This document shows positions 6,189-12,993 of a stretch of 21,152 bases of DNA, one piece after another. The stretch comes from Candidatus Peregrinibacteria bacterium UBA1369 (lineage in GTDB: Bacteria; Patescibacteriota; Gracilibacteria; UBA1369): NCBI GenBank assembly GCA_002305925.1, contig DBRL01000009.1:5296-26447 (forward strand), given 5' to 3'. Position 1 is the stretch's first letter. Each line of letters starts with the position of its first letter. The position numbers and the translations under genes were made by a program. A model generated the notes under the pieces. It did not search any database. It was not told the origin of the DNA and was given only the letters and a program-made list of their open reading frames with translations.

Positions 6189-7667
6189 ATGCCTATTAAA
6201 AAGAAAGACAGTCTATACAACCTGGTCAAAAACCTGGGCAAAAACGAAAAAAAATTCCTACGCGAATTCCTCAAAAAGACCCCTGGCGAAAAACTCTATC
6301 TCATGCTTTTCAATAAAATCGACCAGCAGTCAAAGCATCTGCCGCAAGATGTTAAAAAATCTTTTGACGAAAAAGCAAACCAATTGCCCGTTATAAAATC
6401 ATATCTACAGGAACTGATTCAAAAAGTCCTCAATTTTTATCATTACGACTCCTCACTTTTTGACAAAACCCACCATGGTTTTCTAAAAATAAACCGGCTG
6501 CTCGAACGCGAACTGTTTGACCTGGCCGAAAACGAAATTGAAAAATGCGTCAAAAGACTGCGCCCGGCGGAAATGCCTTTTGAACTGCTGCGGGCACTGG
6601 AATTTCGCAAGGAGCTGTTGCTAAAAAAACACGGCCCCACCTCTACCGAGTGCCAGAAAGAGCTGAACGCCCTTTTGGTGGAGCAAAACAGCGTGCTGGA
6701 AAGCATTTTTAACCTTCAGCAACTCGAAGATCTGCGCTGCAACTTCTTCGACCACTTCCAGCGCGGCAGCGGTCTCAATCCCGTCATCTACACCGATCTC
6801 AACAAAAACCCTCTGGTAACTGACGAAAACAAAGCCCTTTCCCTGCGCGCCAAACTGCTGCAGGCCGACCTTCTCTGTCGCACTCACCTCTTCCGCAACC
6901 AGGACTTCGCCGCTGCTGAAGAAGCATTACAGAAAGCCATTCGACAGTTGGAAATCCGTCCCGATCAAATCCGTCAGTCCCCTTGGGAATATCTTTCGCT
7001 GCTCAATCAAAAATTACAGCTGCAAATCCACCAGCGGCACCTCCCCGAAATTTATGACACCCTGCTGACCATACAGCGCGCCCCCGCCGATTTTGGCTTT
7101 GATTTAAACACTCCCCGACTGCGCCGCAGCCAGCTGGAAACATTGGCCCTCGAACTGGAAATTCACGTCCAGAGCGGCGACCGCGCCAAAGGAAGAAGCG
7201 TTATTGAGTTGATCGACCGCCAGTTTACCGAGCTGAATTCACCGGCACTGCGACAATGGCGCACCGTGATGAACTATGAAATCGGCAAATACTATTTCCG
7301 CACCGGCGATGATCGGGCCGCCCGCCAGCGCCTGCTGGAAATCCGTAAGGCCGAACATTCGCGCCGTGAAAGTGAAACCCTGCTCGCCAGCATTTTTCTG
7401 CGTGCCCTGATTGCCCTCAAAGCGAAAAAAAACCTGGAGCTGAAGAAAGTGGCGGCGGAACTGGAAAACTACTTTAAAAACGAAAGAAAAGCCAAACGGC
7501 TGGAAAAACATCTTTTCAATCTACTGCAATCCTGGCCTGAGCTGGCAGTCAGCACTCGACGCCGGCGCAAGCTGACGGCGCTGCTGGACAAAATCCGGCG
7601 GGCGGCCGAGGCCACCCCCTCCCCCGCCCTGGAAGACCTGGTAGAGTGGCTGCTGGCCTCGAACTAG
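6189..7667 (+). CDS. Helical-repeat protein of unknown function (Bacteroidota-like family)
   Basis: 492 residues, cytoplasmic, almost wholly helical and rich in Lys, Glu and Leu, with no signal or membrane segment. The N-terminal 90 residues have a distinctive pattern: LYNLVKNLGKNEKKFLREF, then LYLMLFNKID, then LPVIKSYLQELI followed by VLNFYH. From memory this pattern (SLTKSEKRYF..., YVKLFDAID, FPVAKNYLYNLIL) marks a TPR-like family common in Bacteroidota and of unknown role. The rest reads as consecutive helical hairpins, such as AEEALQKAIRQL, consistent with TPR-like repeats. No catalytic motif is visible. The ATG at 6189 has no SD. The stop shares a CTAG with the stop of the convergent bPH2 gene. 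Function is not assigned. Confidence 0.85.
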   Translation: MPIKKKDSLYNLVKNLGKNEKKFLREFLKKTPGEKLYLMLFNKIDQQSKHLPQDVKKSFDEKANQLPVIKSYLQELIQKVLNFYHYDSSLFDKTHHGFLKINRLLERELFDLAENEIEKCVKRLRPAEMPFELLRALEFRKELLLKKHGPTSTECQKELNALLVEQNSVLESIFNLQQLEDLRCNFFDHFQRGSGLNPVIYTDLNKNPLVTDENKALSLRAKLLQADLLCRTHLFRNQDFAAAEEALQKAIRQLEIRPDQIRQSPWEYLSLLNQKLQLQIHQRHLPEIYDTLLTIQRAPADFGFDLNTPRLRRSQLETLALELEIHVQSGDRAKGRSVIELIDRQFTELNSPALRQWRTVMNYEIGKYYFRTGDDRAARQRLLEIRKAEHSRRESETLLASIFLRALIALKAKKNLELKKVAAELENYFKNERKAKRLEKHLFNLLQSWPELAVSTRRRRKLTALLDKIRRAAEATPSPALEDLVEWLLASN

Positions 7668-8233
7668 GCCTCGGCCGCCACTGCGGCTATTGCTCCTATT
7701 GGAGGCTTTTCTTTGACCTCAATCTGCTGTTTCGCGCTCAGCTCACGCAGTACCTTGAAATATTTGTTGGGATTTTCGACCCGTTTGATATAGACCCCCT
7801 CTAACGCCTGCGAGGTAATCACCTTGATCGTCCCATAGTTAAAAATCCGTCCAAACAGGTTCTGAATCATCACCACCTCAACAATCTGGCGAATCAAAAG
7901 CACTCTTTTCTGTTTAAAAAAAACGCCGACACGATAGGTCAGCGAATCATTTTTAATTACATAAAATTCGGTCACCCAACGAGCGATAATCACCAAAGTA
8001 AAAATTTCCCCCAACATCACCATCGTCAAAATCATCACGATTTTGAAATTGTAGAGAATCTCAATATCGGCCACCGAGCGCAAAAAAAGGCTGGGCATCA
8101 ATACCGCCAGCGCGATTCCTATACCCAGGATCAGATGCACGGTAAAAACACGCAGAAAAAGGAAAAACGGACTGGGTCGAACCAGAATATCCAGTTCGTT
8201 ATGAGGTTTTACCTGTCCCACTGACGTTTCCAT
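7664..8233 (-). CDS. bPH2-domain membrane protein (YdbS-like)
   Basis: 189 residues. Two membrane helices (about 28-50 and 63-85) are followed by a bacterial PH domain at about 88-165, with the family pattern EFYVIKNDSLTYRVGVF, a central IRQIVEVVMIQNLFGRIF strand-helix and the YGTIKVIT strand. Bacterial PH-like domains of this type (PF03703) occur in membrane proteins and may mediate oligomerisation or lipid contact; the function is mostly unknown. The C-terminal tail (170-189) is Ala-rich. I chose the ATG at 8233; a TTG two codons upstream also opens the frame. There is no SD, but a promoter lies at 8261-8289. The stop overlaps the convergent upstream gene by the palindrome CTAG. Confidence 0.85.
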   Translation of the reverse strand: METSVGQVKPHNELDILVRPSPFFLFLRVFTVHLILGIGIALAVLMPSLFLRSVADIEILYNFKIVMILTMVMLGEIFTLVIIARWVTEFYVIKNDSLTYRVGVFFKQKRVLLIRQIVEVVMIQNLFGRIFNYGTIKVITSQALEGVYIKRVENPNKYFKVLRELSAKQQIEVKEKPPIGAIAAVAAEA

Positions 8234-8260
8234 AGGCAACGGTGGTTAAGGCTGGAGAAA

Positions 8261-8289
8261 ATACTAACATAAAGACACTCCATTAGCAA
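8261..8289 (-). promoter_or_regulatory. Promoter of the bPH2 gene
   Basis: On the minus strand, TTGCTA (8284-8289), a 17-bp spacer ending in TGT, and TAGTAT (8261-8266). The TG one base before the -10 makes it an extended -10 element. The leader to the ATG at 8233 is about 20 nt. Confidence 0.55.
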
Positions 8290-8331
8290 ATTCCCACTGG
8301 TCAGCCGCCAACCCACGCCACAACGCCTCCT

Positions 8332-9609
8332 CTAGACAGAACGATAACGCAGACCGCGCAAAACAATACCGGACTTCTCCAGCCGGTATGGTTCATACCT
8401 GGACAAATGATGGGCCGGAACAACCACGGATTGATCGACATAGAGACTGTCCTGTTCCGCTATATCCTCCGAAATTTTCGAAGCTATGTTAACCGGACCG
8501 CCGGCAATATCGCTGCCGCCCCCTTCCAAGTCAAACAGCAAAACGTCTCCGGCTGCCAAACCGATCGAAACCCTGTCATCACTGGCCGCCATACTGGTCA
8601 AAACCTCTTCGGCCAGACCCAAAGCCTCATTGACATCGTCGGCGACAAAAATCGCCAGATCCCCATTGGATTTAACCGTCCGCACGTCATATTTCACCGC
8701 CATTTCATTCAATATGGCATTAACCACCACCCAGTCGGTCAGCTGATCCAGCAAAAGCCGCATGCTTTTGTGATAAACCTTTACCAGCAAAACGATTTTC
8801 CTATGAGCATAGGATTGCAACACCTTCTGATTCTGCTCCGTGTCGTCCCCTGCGGCAGTACGGCCCATTTTCTTCAGGGCCAGAAAAAAATCGGTATCAA
8901 AAGGAAAAGGATAAAAATGCTCTGCTCTCAGCTCCGCGGGATCCGGTAAAGGGAAATCGACGTGTTCCGGCCCCATGCCATCATAGTTTAACGAAAAAAA
9001 GTCTTTTTCAATTTGCGCCAAATCCTCTCTGCGCCGCAAACGAAAATGCTGATCGGATCCCCAGTCAGCACGCACAGTCTCCGAAACCACAATTTCACCG
9101 GCCGCGGTATATTCTTCCGCCACCTTCTCCACCAGCTCCGCCTCTTCACCAAACATGCCCCGGCCGATTTCCCAAAACGTGCCACGATGCAGTCCGATCC
9201 CCACTTGCAATGGACCGCGGCCTATCTGCTTTTGGGCGGCCGACATGGTTTCCAGCAATAAACCGGCTCCCACTTTTTCCTGAGGGTAGAACATCAGCGA
9301 GTTGTCGGCCGCCCACACTCCCACTCCCTCCCCGCCGATTTTCCGCCCCAGCAGATAAATAATTTCCTTCGGCTCACTGACCATCTTCATCACCTCCAGA
9401 AGCGTCCTTTCGCCGCTCAAACGCGACAATCCTGCCGAATCGCTGGCCACCAGATAACCGCGCCGCTCAAATGGCTCAAGAATAATCTTTTGTTGCTGCG
9501 GCGTCTTGGCGGACCTGGACCATTTGCTGACGATATCCACCGGTATCGGACCGGCAATTTCCTGCTTCAAATCGGCCAGAGCAGCAATGATTTTCCTTTT
9601 TCTTTCCAT
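8332..9609 (-). CDS. Tandem, degenerate class III nucleotide-cyclase-like protein
   Basis: 425 residues, no signal or membrane segment. Two halves each recall a class III cyclase homology domain. In the N half, VGIGLHRGTFWEIGRGMFG and the EIVVSETVR strand at about 136-181. In the C half, the motif KSNGDLAIF (313-321), VSIGLAAGDVLLFD (347-360) and GGPVNIASKIS (370-380). Active cyclases keep two metal-binding Asp, a substrate-selecting Lys, and an Asn-(3)-Arg pair. Here the first Asp motif (FxDI) reads LVKVY, and the Arg after N373 is Lys (K377). The first 75 residues may be a separate helical domain. Activity is therefore doubtful; it may be a sensor or pseudoenzyme. ATG at 9609, no SD. The gene lies 98 bp upstream of the bPH2 gene on the same strand. 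Confidence 0.7.
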   Translation of the reverse strand: MERKRKIIAALADLKQEIAGPIPVDIVSKWSRSAKTPQQQKIILEPFERRGYLVASDSAGLSRLSGERTLLEVMKMVSEPKEIIYLLGRKIGGEGVGVWAADNSLMFYPQEKVGAGLLLETMSAAQKQIGRGPLQVGIGLHRGTFWEIGRGMFGEEAELVEKVAEEYTAAGEIVVSETVRADWGSDQHFRLRRREDLAQIEKDFFSLNYDGMGPEHVDFPLPDPAELRAEHFYPFPFDTDFFLALKKMGRTAAGDDTEQNQKVLQSYAHRKIVLLVKVYHKSMRLLLDQLTDWVVVNAILNEMAVKYDVRTVKSNGDLAIFVADDVNEALGLAEEVLTSMAASDDRVSIGLAAGDVLLFDLEGGGSDIAGGPVNIASKISEDIAEQDSLYVDQSVVVPAHHLSRYEPYRLEKSGIVLRGLRYRSV

Positions 9610-9614
9610 ACCGT

Positions 9615-9629
9615 TATATTGACAATATA
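9615..9629. repeat. Perfect 15-bp inverted repeat before the cyclase-like gene
   Basis: TATATTG-A-CAATATA, arms of 7 bp around a single A, six bases upstream of the cyclase-like start. It also lies in the 112-bp divergent region shared with the EamA gene, so it could be an operator for either. AT-rich palindromes also arise by chance. Confidence 0.5.
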
Positions 9630-9721
9630 CATCTGCTCCTCAGCACCTCCGCTTTCCGAAAATTCTCTGTGCGCCGCCTTTTCCTCAAAACACGCTTCCC
9701 GCAAAACACAACGGCCGGTGC

Positions 9722-10651
9722 ATGGCCATCATAAAACAAACAACCAACAAATTCCACATGACCGCCTTTGGCTCAACCTGGATCTTTCTCACTCTGCTGG
9801 CCGCCATGCTTGAATCGGTCGGCAACGTTTATGACCGCTACATCATCAAAAATGAACTTAAAAACACCGACACCCTGCTGGTACTCTGGGGATTTTTCGC
9901 CGGAATCATGTTCAGCTCCCCGGCTCTGCTTACCGGAAGTGTTTCCGTAAACACGCTGGTCGTCTCCATCGGCCTCGTTAGCGCCCTGCTTTATCTGGCC
10001 GCCATGCATTATTATTACCGCGCCATCAGCAGCGGCGAAGTCAGCCGTGTGGTACCGATTCTCTCGATCAACCCGGTCATCGTGCTGATCCTGGCCACAC
10101 TCTTTCTGGGTGAAGTACATGAACCGGTCAAATATATCGGCATCGCTCTAATCATGCTTGGTGTCATCATCCACGCCTACGACAATCAAAAACACGCATT
10201 GATCAACAAAAAAGCTCTGATCTGGGCCGTAGTGGCCGCCTCTTTTTTCGCCTTCAAAAATGTCCTGGCCAACTATCTCACTTTGGCCGCCAGCGACCCT
10301 TTGAACGCGCTCTTCTGGATCGGTCTGGGAATTTTCGTCTTCAACCTGCCCGTCACCGTCAAACTCTGGAAAAAACTGCGCATCAAAAACGCGCATGAAT
10401 TTCCCGCCGTGGCCATGGCCGCCGCCTTGGCCGGTTCCGTTACGCTAATCTACACTGCCGCCGTCGTAATAGGACCGGTCGCTTTGGTTACTTTTCTACA
10501 CCGCATTCAGATTCTTTTTGTCTTCATAATTTCCATGACCCTGGATTTCTTTCGCCCCAAACTGCTGCACGAGAGATTTATCAAAGCCGCCTTTTGGCAA
10601 AAACTTCTCGGCGTCATCATCGTCCTGGCCGGCAGCTACCTGCTAATTTAA
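9722..10651 (+). CDS. EamA-family (DMT superfamily) transporter
   Basis: 309 residues with about ten hydrophobic helices, arranged as two EamA repeats (about 15-150 and 165-308). Each repeat ends in the typical pattern of the family; the first has FLGEVHEPVKYIGIALIMLGVI at about 128-149 (helix 5 region), the second a WQKLLGVIIVLAGSYLL end. DMT transporters move small metabolites or amino acids across the inner membrane; the substrate cannot be read from the sequence. The ATG at 9722 is the longest start. The ATG at 9758 would remove 12 mostly polar residues before helix 1 and is equally possible; neither has an SD. It is divergent from the cyclase-like gene and convergent with the unknown gene at 10747. 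Confidence 0.88.
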   Translation: MAIIKQTTNKFHMTAFGSTWIFLTLLAAMLESVGNVYDRYIIKNELKNTDTLLVLWGFFAGIMFSSPALLTGSVSVNTLVVSIGLVSALLYLAAMHYYYRAISSGEVSRVVPILSINPVIVLILATLFLGEVHEPVKYIGIALIMLGVIIHAYDNQKHALINKKALIWAVVAASFFAFKNVLANYLTLAASDPLNALFWIGLGIFVFNLPVTVKLWKKLRIKNAHEFPAVAMAAALAGSVTLIYTAAVVIGPVALVTFLHRIQILFVFIISMTLDFFRPKLLHERFIKAAFWQKLLGVIIVLAGSYLLI

Positions 10652-10676
10652 AAAAATTGGGGCCGTCACGGCAAAA

Positions 10677-10735
10677 TGCCCTGTCCGCCGGGCCGCATTG
10701 GGCAGCCGCAAACGGACAGGGCACGATTTTCTTTG
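10677..10735. terminator. Bidirectional terminator between convergent genes
   Basis: A perfect 11-bp stem (TGCCCTGTCCG at 10677-10687 with its complement at 10713-10723) encloses a 25-nt GC-rich loop. On the plus strand it is followed by CGATTTTCTTT, on the minus strand by TTTTG. It can end both the EamA transcript and the opposing gene at 10747-11124. Confidence 0.75.
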
Positions 10736-10746
10736 TTCAGGAAAGG

Positions 10747-11124
10747 TCAGGAGAGCGCAGCAGACGAACCAGGCGCGGACGAAACAGGCATGTGCTCGTC
10801 GAGGAAAGCCAGCAGCTCATCCTCCACTACTTGGCGATCATCATCGAACAAACGGTAGCCGTCGAGCATCGCCTCAATCAGGCCACGGGCTCTTGGCGGC
10901 CAGTGGGTATCCATGTAGGAATCACCGTTGGCGCGGCTGGGATGATAGGCACAGGCCGTGATCACCACCAGCTGGGAGCCGTGCAGCAGCACGCGAAACT
11001 TCACGGTCAGGCACCGTCCCTCCTTCTGGCGCAGATATTCAGCAGCATCGCGCTCCTCAATCTTCTCCCAGACCCGGATCTCCAGTACCATCTGGTCTCC
11101 CTGGAGCATTTCGGATTCGACCAT
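10747..11124 (-). CDS. Hypothetical protein, likely acquired (island gene B)
   Basis: 125 residues, mixed alpha/beta and soluble, with an acidic C-terminal helical part (about 80-115). Middle strands such as LTVKFRVLLHGSQLVVITACAY suggest a small beta sheet. No known family recognised. The start at 11124 is chosen because GAGGAGGAG lies just before it, an SD that most genes here lack; a longer frame from 11181 is open but unsupported. Codon use also differs from neighbours: Lys is AAG, Gln mostly CAG and Glu mostly GAG, whereas flanking genes prefer AAA and GAA. It follows island gene A (11250-11672) across a strong hairpin. These points suggest a transferred two-gene unit. Function not assigned. 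Confidence 0.65.
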   Translation of the reverse strand: MVESEMLQGDQMVLEIRVWEKIEERDAAEYLRQKEGRCLTVKFRVLLHGSQLVVITACAYHPSRANGDSYMDTHWPPRARGLIEAMLDGYRLFDDDRQVVEDELLAFLDEHMPVSSAPGSSAALS

Positions 11125-11156
11125 TTCTCCTCCTCGGCTTTTGCGGTTTTCACCGC
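11125..11156 (-). promoter_or_regulatory. Strong SD and GNRA-loop hairpin before island gene B
   Basis: On the minus strand GAGGAGGAGAA (11125-11135) precedes the ATG at 11124. Seven bases further upstream GCGGT and ACCGC pair around a GAAA tetraloop (11143-11156). This is the clearest SD in the window. Confidence 0.6.
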
Positions 11157-11194
11157 GGTCAAGCCTTTTCCCCTGTATCACAAAGAACGGTTGG

Positions 11195-11225
11195 GCCGGC
11201 GCGCGCTTTCTGAGCGCGCGCCGGC
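11195..11225. terminator. Very stable GC hairpin between the two island genes
   Basis: A perfect 13-bp stem (11195-11207 with 11213-11225), all G/C except the loop-closing pair, closes on a 5-nt loop. It lies 25 bp after the stop of island gene A on the minus strand. No proper U-run follows it, so it may be an mRNA-stabilising, attenuating or partial terminator structure. Confidence 0.6.
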
Positions 11226-11249
11226 AACGATGAACATCGGTTTTAGAGG

Positions 11250-11672
11250 CTAGTTGATGCCGGGAATGGCCGCGACAGGATGGCCTTCACAACTATCCCC
11301 CCACTCGCCGTCATTGTCTCCCATCTCCTTCGAGTGCACGCCGGAGACCGGCGGGTTGGGCTTCTTGCCTCGGCGGCTCGAAGAACCCCTTTCCTTCTCT
11401 ACGACGTACCCCCTCAATTCGGCTAGGGTAGTCTGCCTGAGCAGAGGAATCGCTTCCTCCGCCAGCCACGCCCTCGCGCGCTTCTCCCCCACTTCCAGCT
11501 CGAGAACTCCGAGTCGGTTGAGGCCAATCACGTCGGCAGTGGGAATGGTGCGCGGAATGCGACATTCCTGAACCGACTGCTTCACCGCCAACACAAGTAT
11601 CTGCATCGCGCGGGGATACTGCCTCTTTGCCTTCTCAAAGTCCTGCTGAAATCCTCCCAGAAGACGTCTCAT
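11250..11672 (-). CDS. Hypothetical protein, likely acquired (island gene A)
   Basis: 140 residues. The N half (1-90) is helical with a conserved-looking core (PRTIPTADVIGLNRLGVLEL). The C half (about 98-140) is polar, rich in Ser, Gly, Pro and charged residues, and probably disordered. No family recognised. I chose the ATG at 11672, preceded by GGAG at four bases; a TTG start at 11693 is also open. Every Lys codon I read is AAG and every Gln CAG, and Arg uses AGG often, all unlike the neighbouring lgt and EamA genes. A good minus-strand promoter lies at 11756-11784. With island gene B it looks like a self-contained acquired unit. Function not assigned. Confidence 0.65.
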   Translation of the reverse strand: MRRLLGGFQQDFEKAKRQYPRAMQILVLAVKQSVQECRIPRTIPTADVIGLNRLGVLELEVGEKRARAWLAEEAIPLLRQTTLAELRGYVVEKERGSSSRRGKKPNPPVSGVHSKEMGDNDGEWGDSCEGHPVAAIPGIN

Positions 11673-11755
11673 ATTCTCCACTGCTCCTTCCAATGTTCAA
11701 CCAGGGAAAACCGGCAACCACCATAGTCGCCAATCAACTCCCGTGGACGTCATGT

Positions 11756-11784
11756 AATTAAACACAAGACTTAAAAACAGTCAA
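11756..11784 (-). promoter_or_regulatory. Promoter of the two-gene island
   Basis: On the minus strand TTGACT (11779-11784), a 17-bp spacer and TTAATT (11756-11761). It implies transcription start near 11749 and a leader of about 75 nt to the ATG at 11672. Confidence 0.55.
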
Positions 11785-11823
11785 GAAAAAACCCCCGAGC
11801 AGGTCGGCCCGGCAACAAACGCA

Positions 11824-11832
11824 TGTTATATT
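11824..11832 (+). promoter_or_regulatory. Possible extended -10 promoter for lgt
   Basis: TG-T-TATATT at 11824-11832 matches an extended -10 element, without a clear -35. It would give a leader of about 110 nt before lgt. The rest of 11833-11950 shows nothing distinctive. Confidence 0.35.
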
Positions 11833-11950
11833 GAGCTGGCAAAATGACGCCTCAATGTTAACAACACGGCCGCAAAAGTCGAACAAATAGAACCTCGCGA
11901 CGGCTTCGCAACCAACGTCATACTCACAACGCCACTAAACCAAAACCAAC

Positions 11951-12814
11951 ATGGAATCACCCTGGGACAACTGGATCAACCCAATCGCCATGCAACTCGG
12001 CCCCATAGCCATACACTGGTACGGACTAATGTATCTGACCGCCTTTATTTTTGGCTATCTTTTTCTCAAACACTCCCGCGCCGGCCGGGCTCTTCCCCTG
12101 GAAAACAACGAGAAAGACAATCTGCTGATCAGCGCCATTCTCGGCATCATCCTCGGCGGCCGGCTCGGCTATATACTTTTCTACAACCTGCCCTTTTACC
12201 TGGAAAATCCCGCCAAAATGCTGGCCCTCTGGGAGGGGGGGCTGTCCTTTCACGGCGGACTGATCGGCACCGTTGTCGCCCTCTGGCTCTATCTGCATTT
12301 CCACAACCGCCGCCGCCGCTCCCACAAACGCGAAACCATGCGCTTCCTGCAAATTGGCGACGTCGCCGTCCTGATCGCTCCCATCGGCATCATGCTCGGC
12401 CGCCTCGGCAATTTCATCAACGCCGAACTTTACGGCCGCGTCAGCGAAAACGGTCAATTCTGTTTCAACTTTCCTTCCGACCCCGTCTTTTGCCGCTATC
12501 CGTCACAGCTTTTTGAAGCCGCCGGCGAAGGCATTGTGCTTTTCGCCATTCTCTATGCCCTCAGCCGCGCCACCAAAATCCTGCAAAACCCCGGCCGGCT
12601 TTCGGCCGCCTTCCTGATCCTTTACGGCCTGATCCGCACGCTGATCGAATACACCCGTGAACCCGATGCCCAGATCGGCTATCTGATCGGCGGCCCCGGC
12701 TTCCTCGCCGGCCTCTCCCTCGGCCAGCTGCTCTCACTGCTCACCGCCCTCTTTGGCGCCCTGCTCCTGGCCGGGCTCACCCGTCAGCCACATCAAAGCA
12801 AGCGCCCACGATAG
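11951..12814 (+). CDS. lgt: Prolipoprotein diacylglyceryl transferase
   Basis: 287 residues, inner membrane, about seven helices. It transfers diacylglycerol from phosphatidylglycerol to the lipobox Cys of prelipoproteins, the first step of lipoprotein maturation. Family landmarks: IHWYGLMY (Y24), GGRLGYILFYN (69-79), GGLSFHGG (96-103, H101 matching E. coli H103), the signature GRLGNFINAELYGR (150-163, with R151 and N154), YPSQLFEA (183-190), and the C-terminal RTLIEYTREPD (229-239). All key residues I can place are present, so it should be active. A basic loop (NRRRRSHKRE, 119-128) lies between helices on the cytoplasmic side. No SD. It stands alone between opposing genes. Confidence 0.97.
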   Translation: MESPWDNWINPIAMQLGPIAIHWYGLMYLTAFIFGYLFLKHSRAGRALPLENNEKDNLLISAILGIILGGRLGYILFYNLPFYLENPAKMLALWEGGLSFHGGLIGTVVALWLYLHFHNRRRRSHKRETMRFLQIGDVAVLIAPIGIMLGRLGNFINAELYGRVSENGQFCFNFPSDPVFCRYPSQLFEAAGEGIVLFAILYALSRATKILQNPGRLSAAFLILYGLIRTLIEYTREPDAQIGYLIGGPGFLAGLSLGQLLSLLTALFGALLLAGLTRQPHQSKRPR

Positions 12815-12993
12815 ACCGCTTTCCGATTTCCAACACGTAAAACCGCCACCACCACCAAAGATTGTGATTTGGCGTCTTGGCGAAAAATTACCCGATAATC
12901 CGCCACCCTGAATAGCCCGGACAACTAAAACAAAATTGCTAAGACAAGCTAAAAAAGCCCCTCAAATCCTCCACGCGCTGACTTCCAACGCGC

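Noticed and set aside
9619..9647. TTGACA as a -35 box for the EamA gene
   Set aside because: No -10-like sequence lies at 16-18 bp downstream; the hexamer is part of the inverted repeat at 9615-9629.
10594..11253. 219-codon plus-strand frame over the island
   Set aside because: It overlaps the end of the EamA gene and lies opposite two genes that have SD sequences and consistent codon use.
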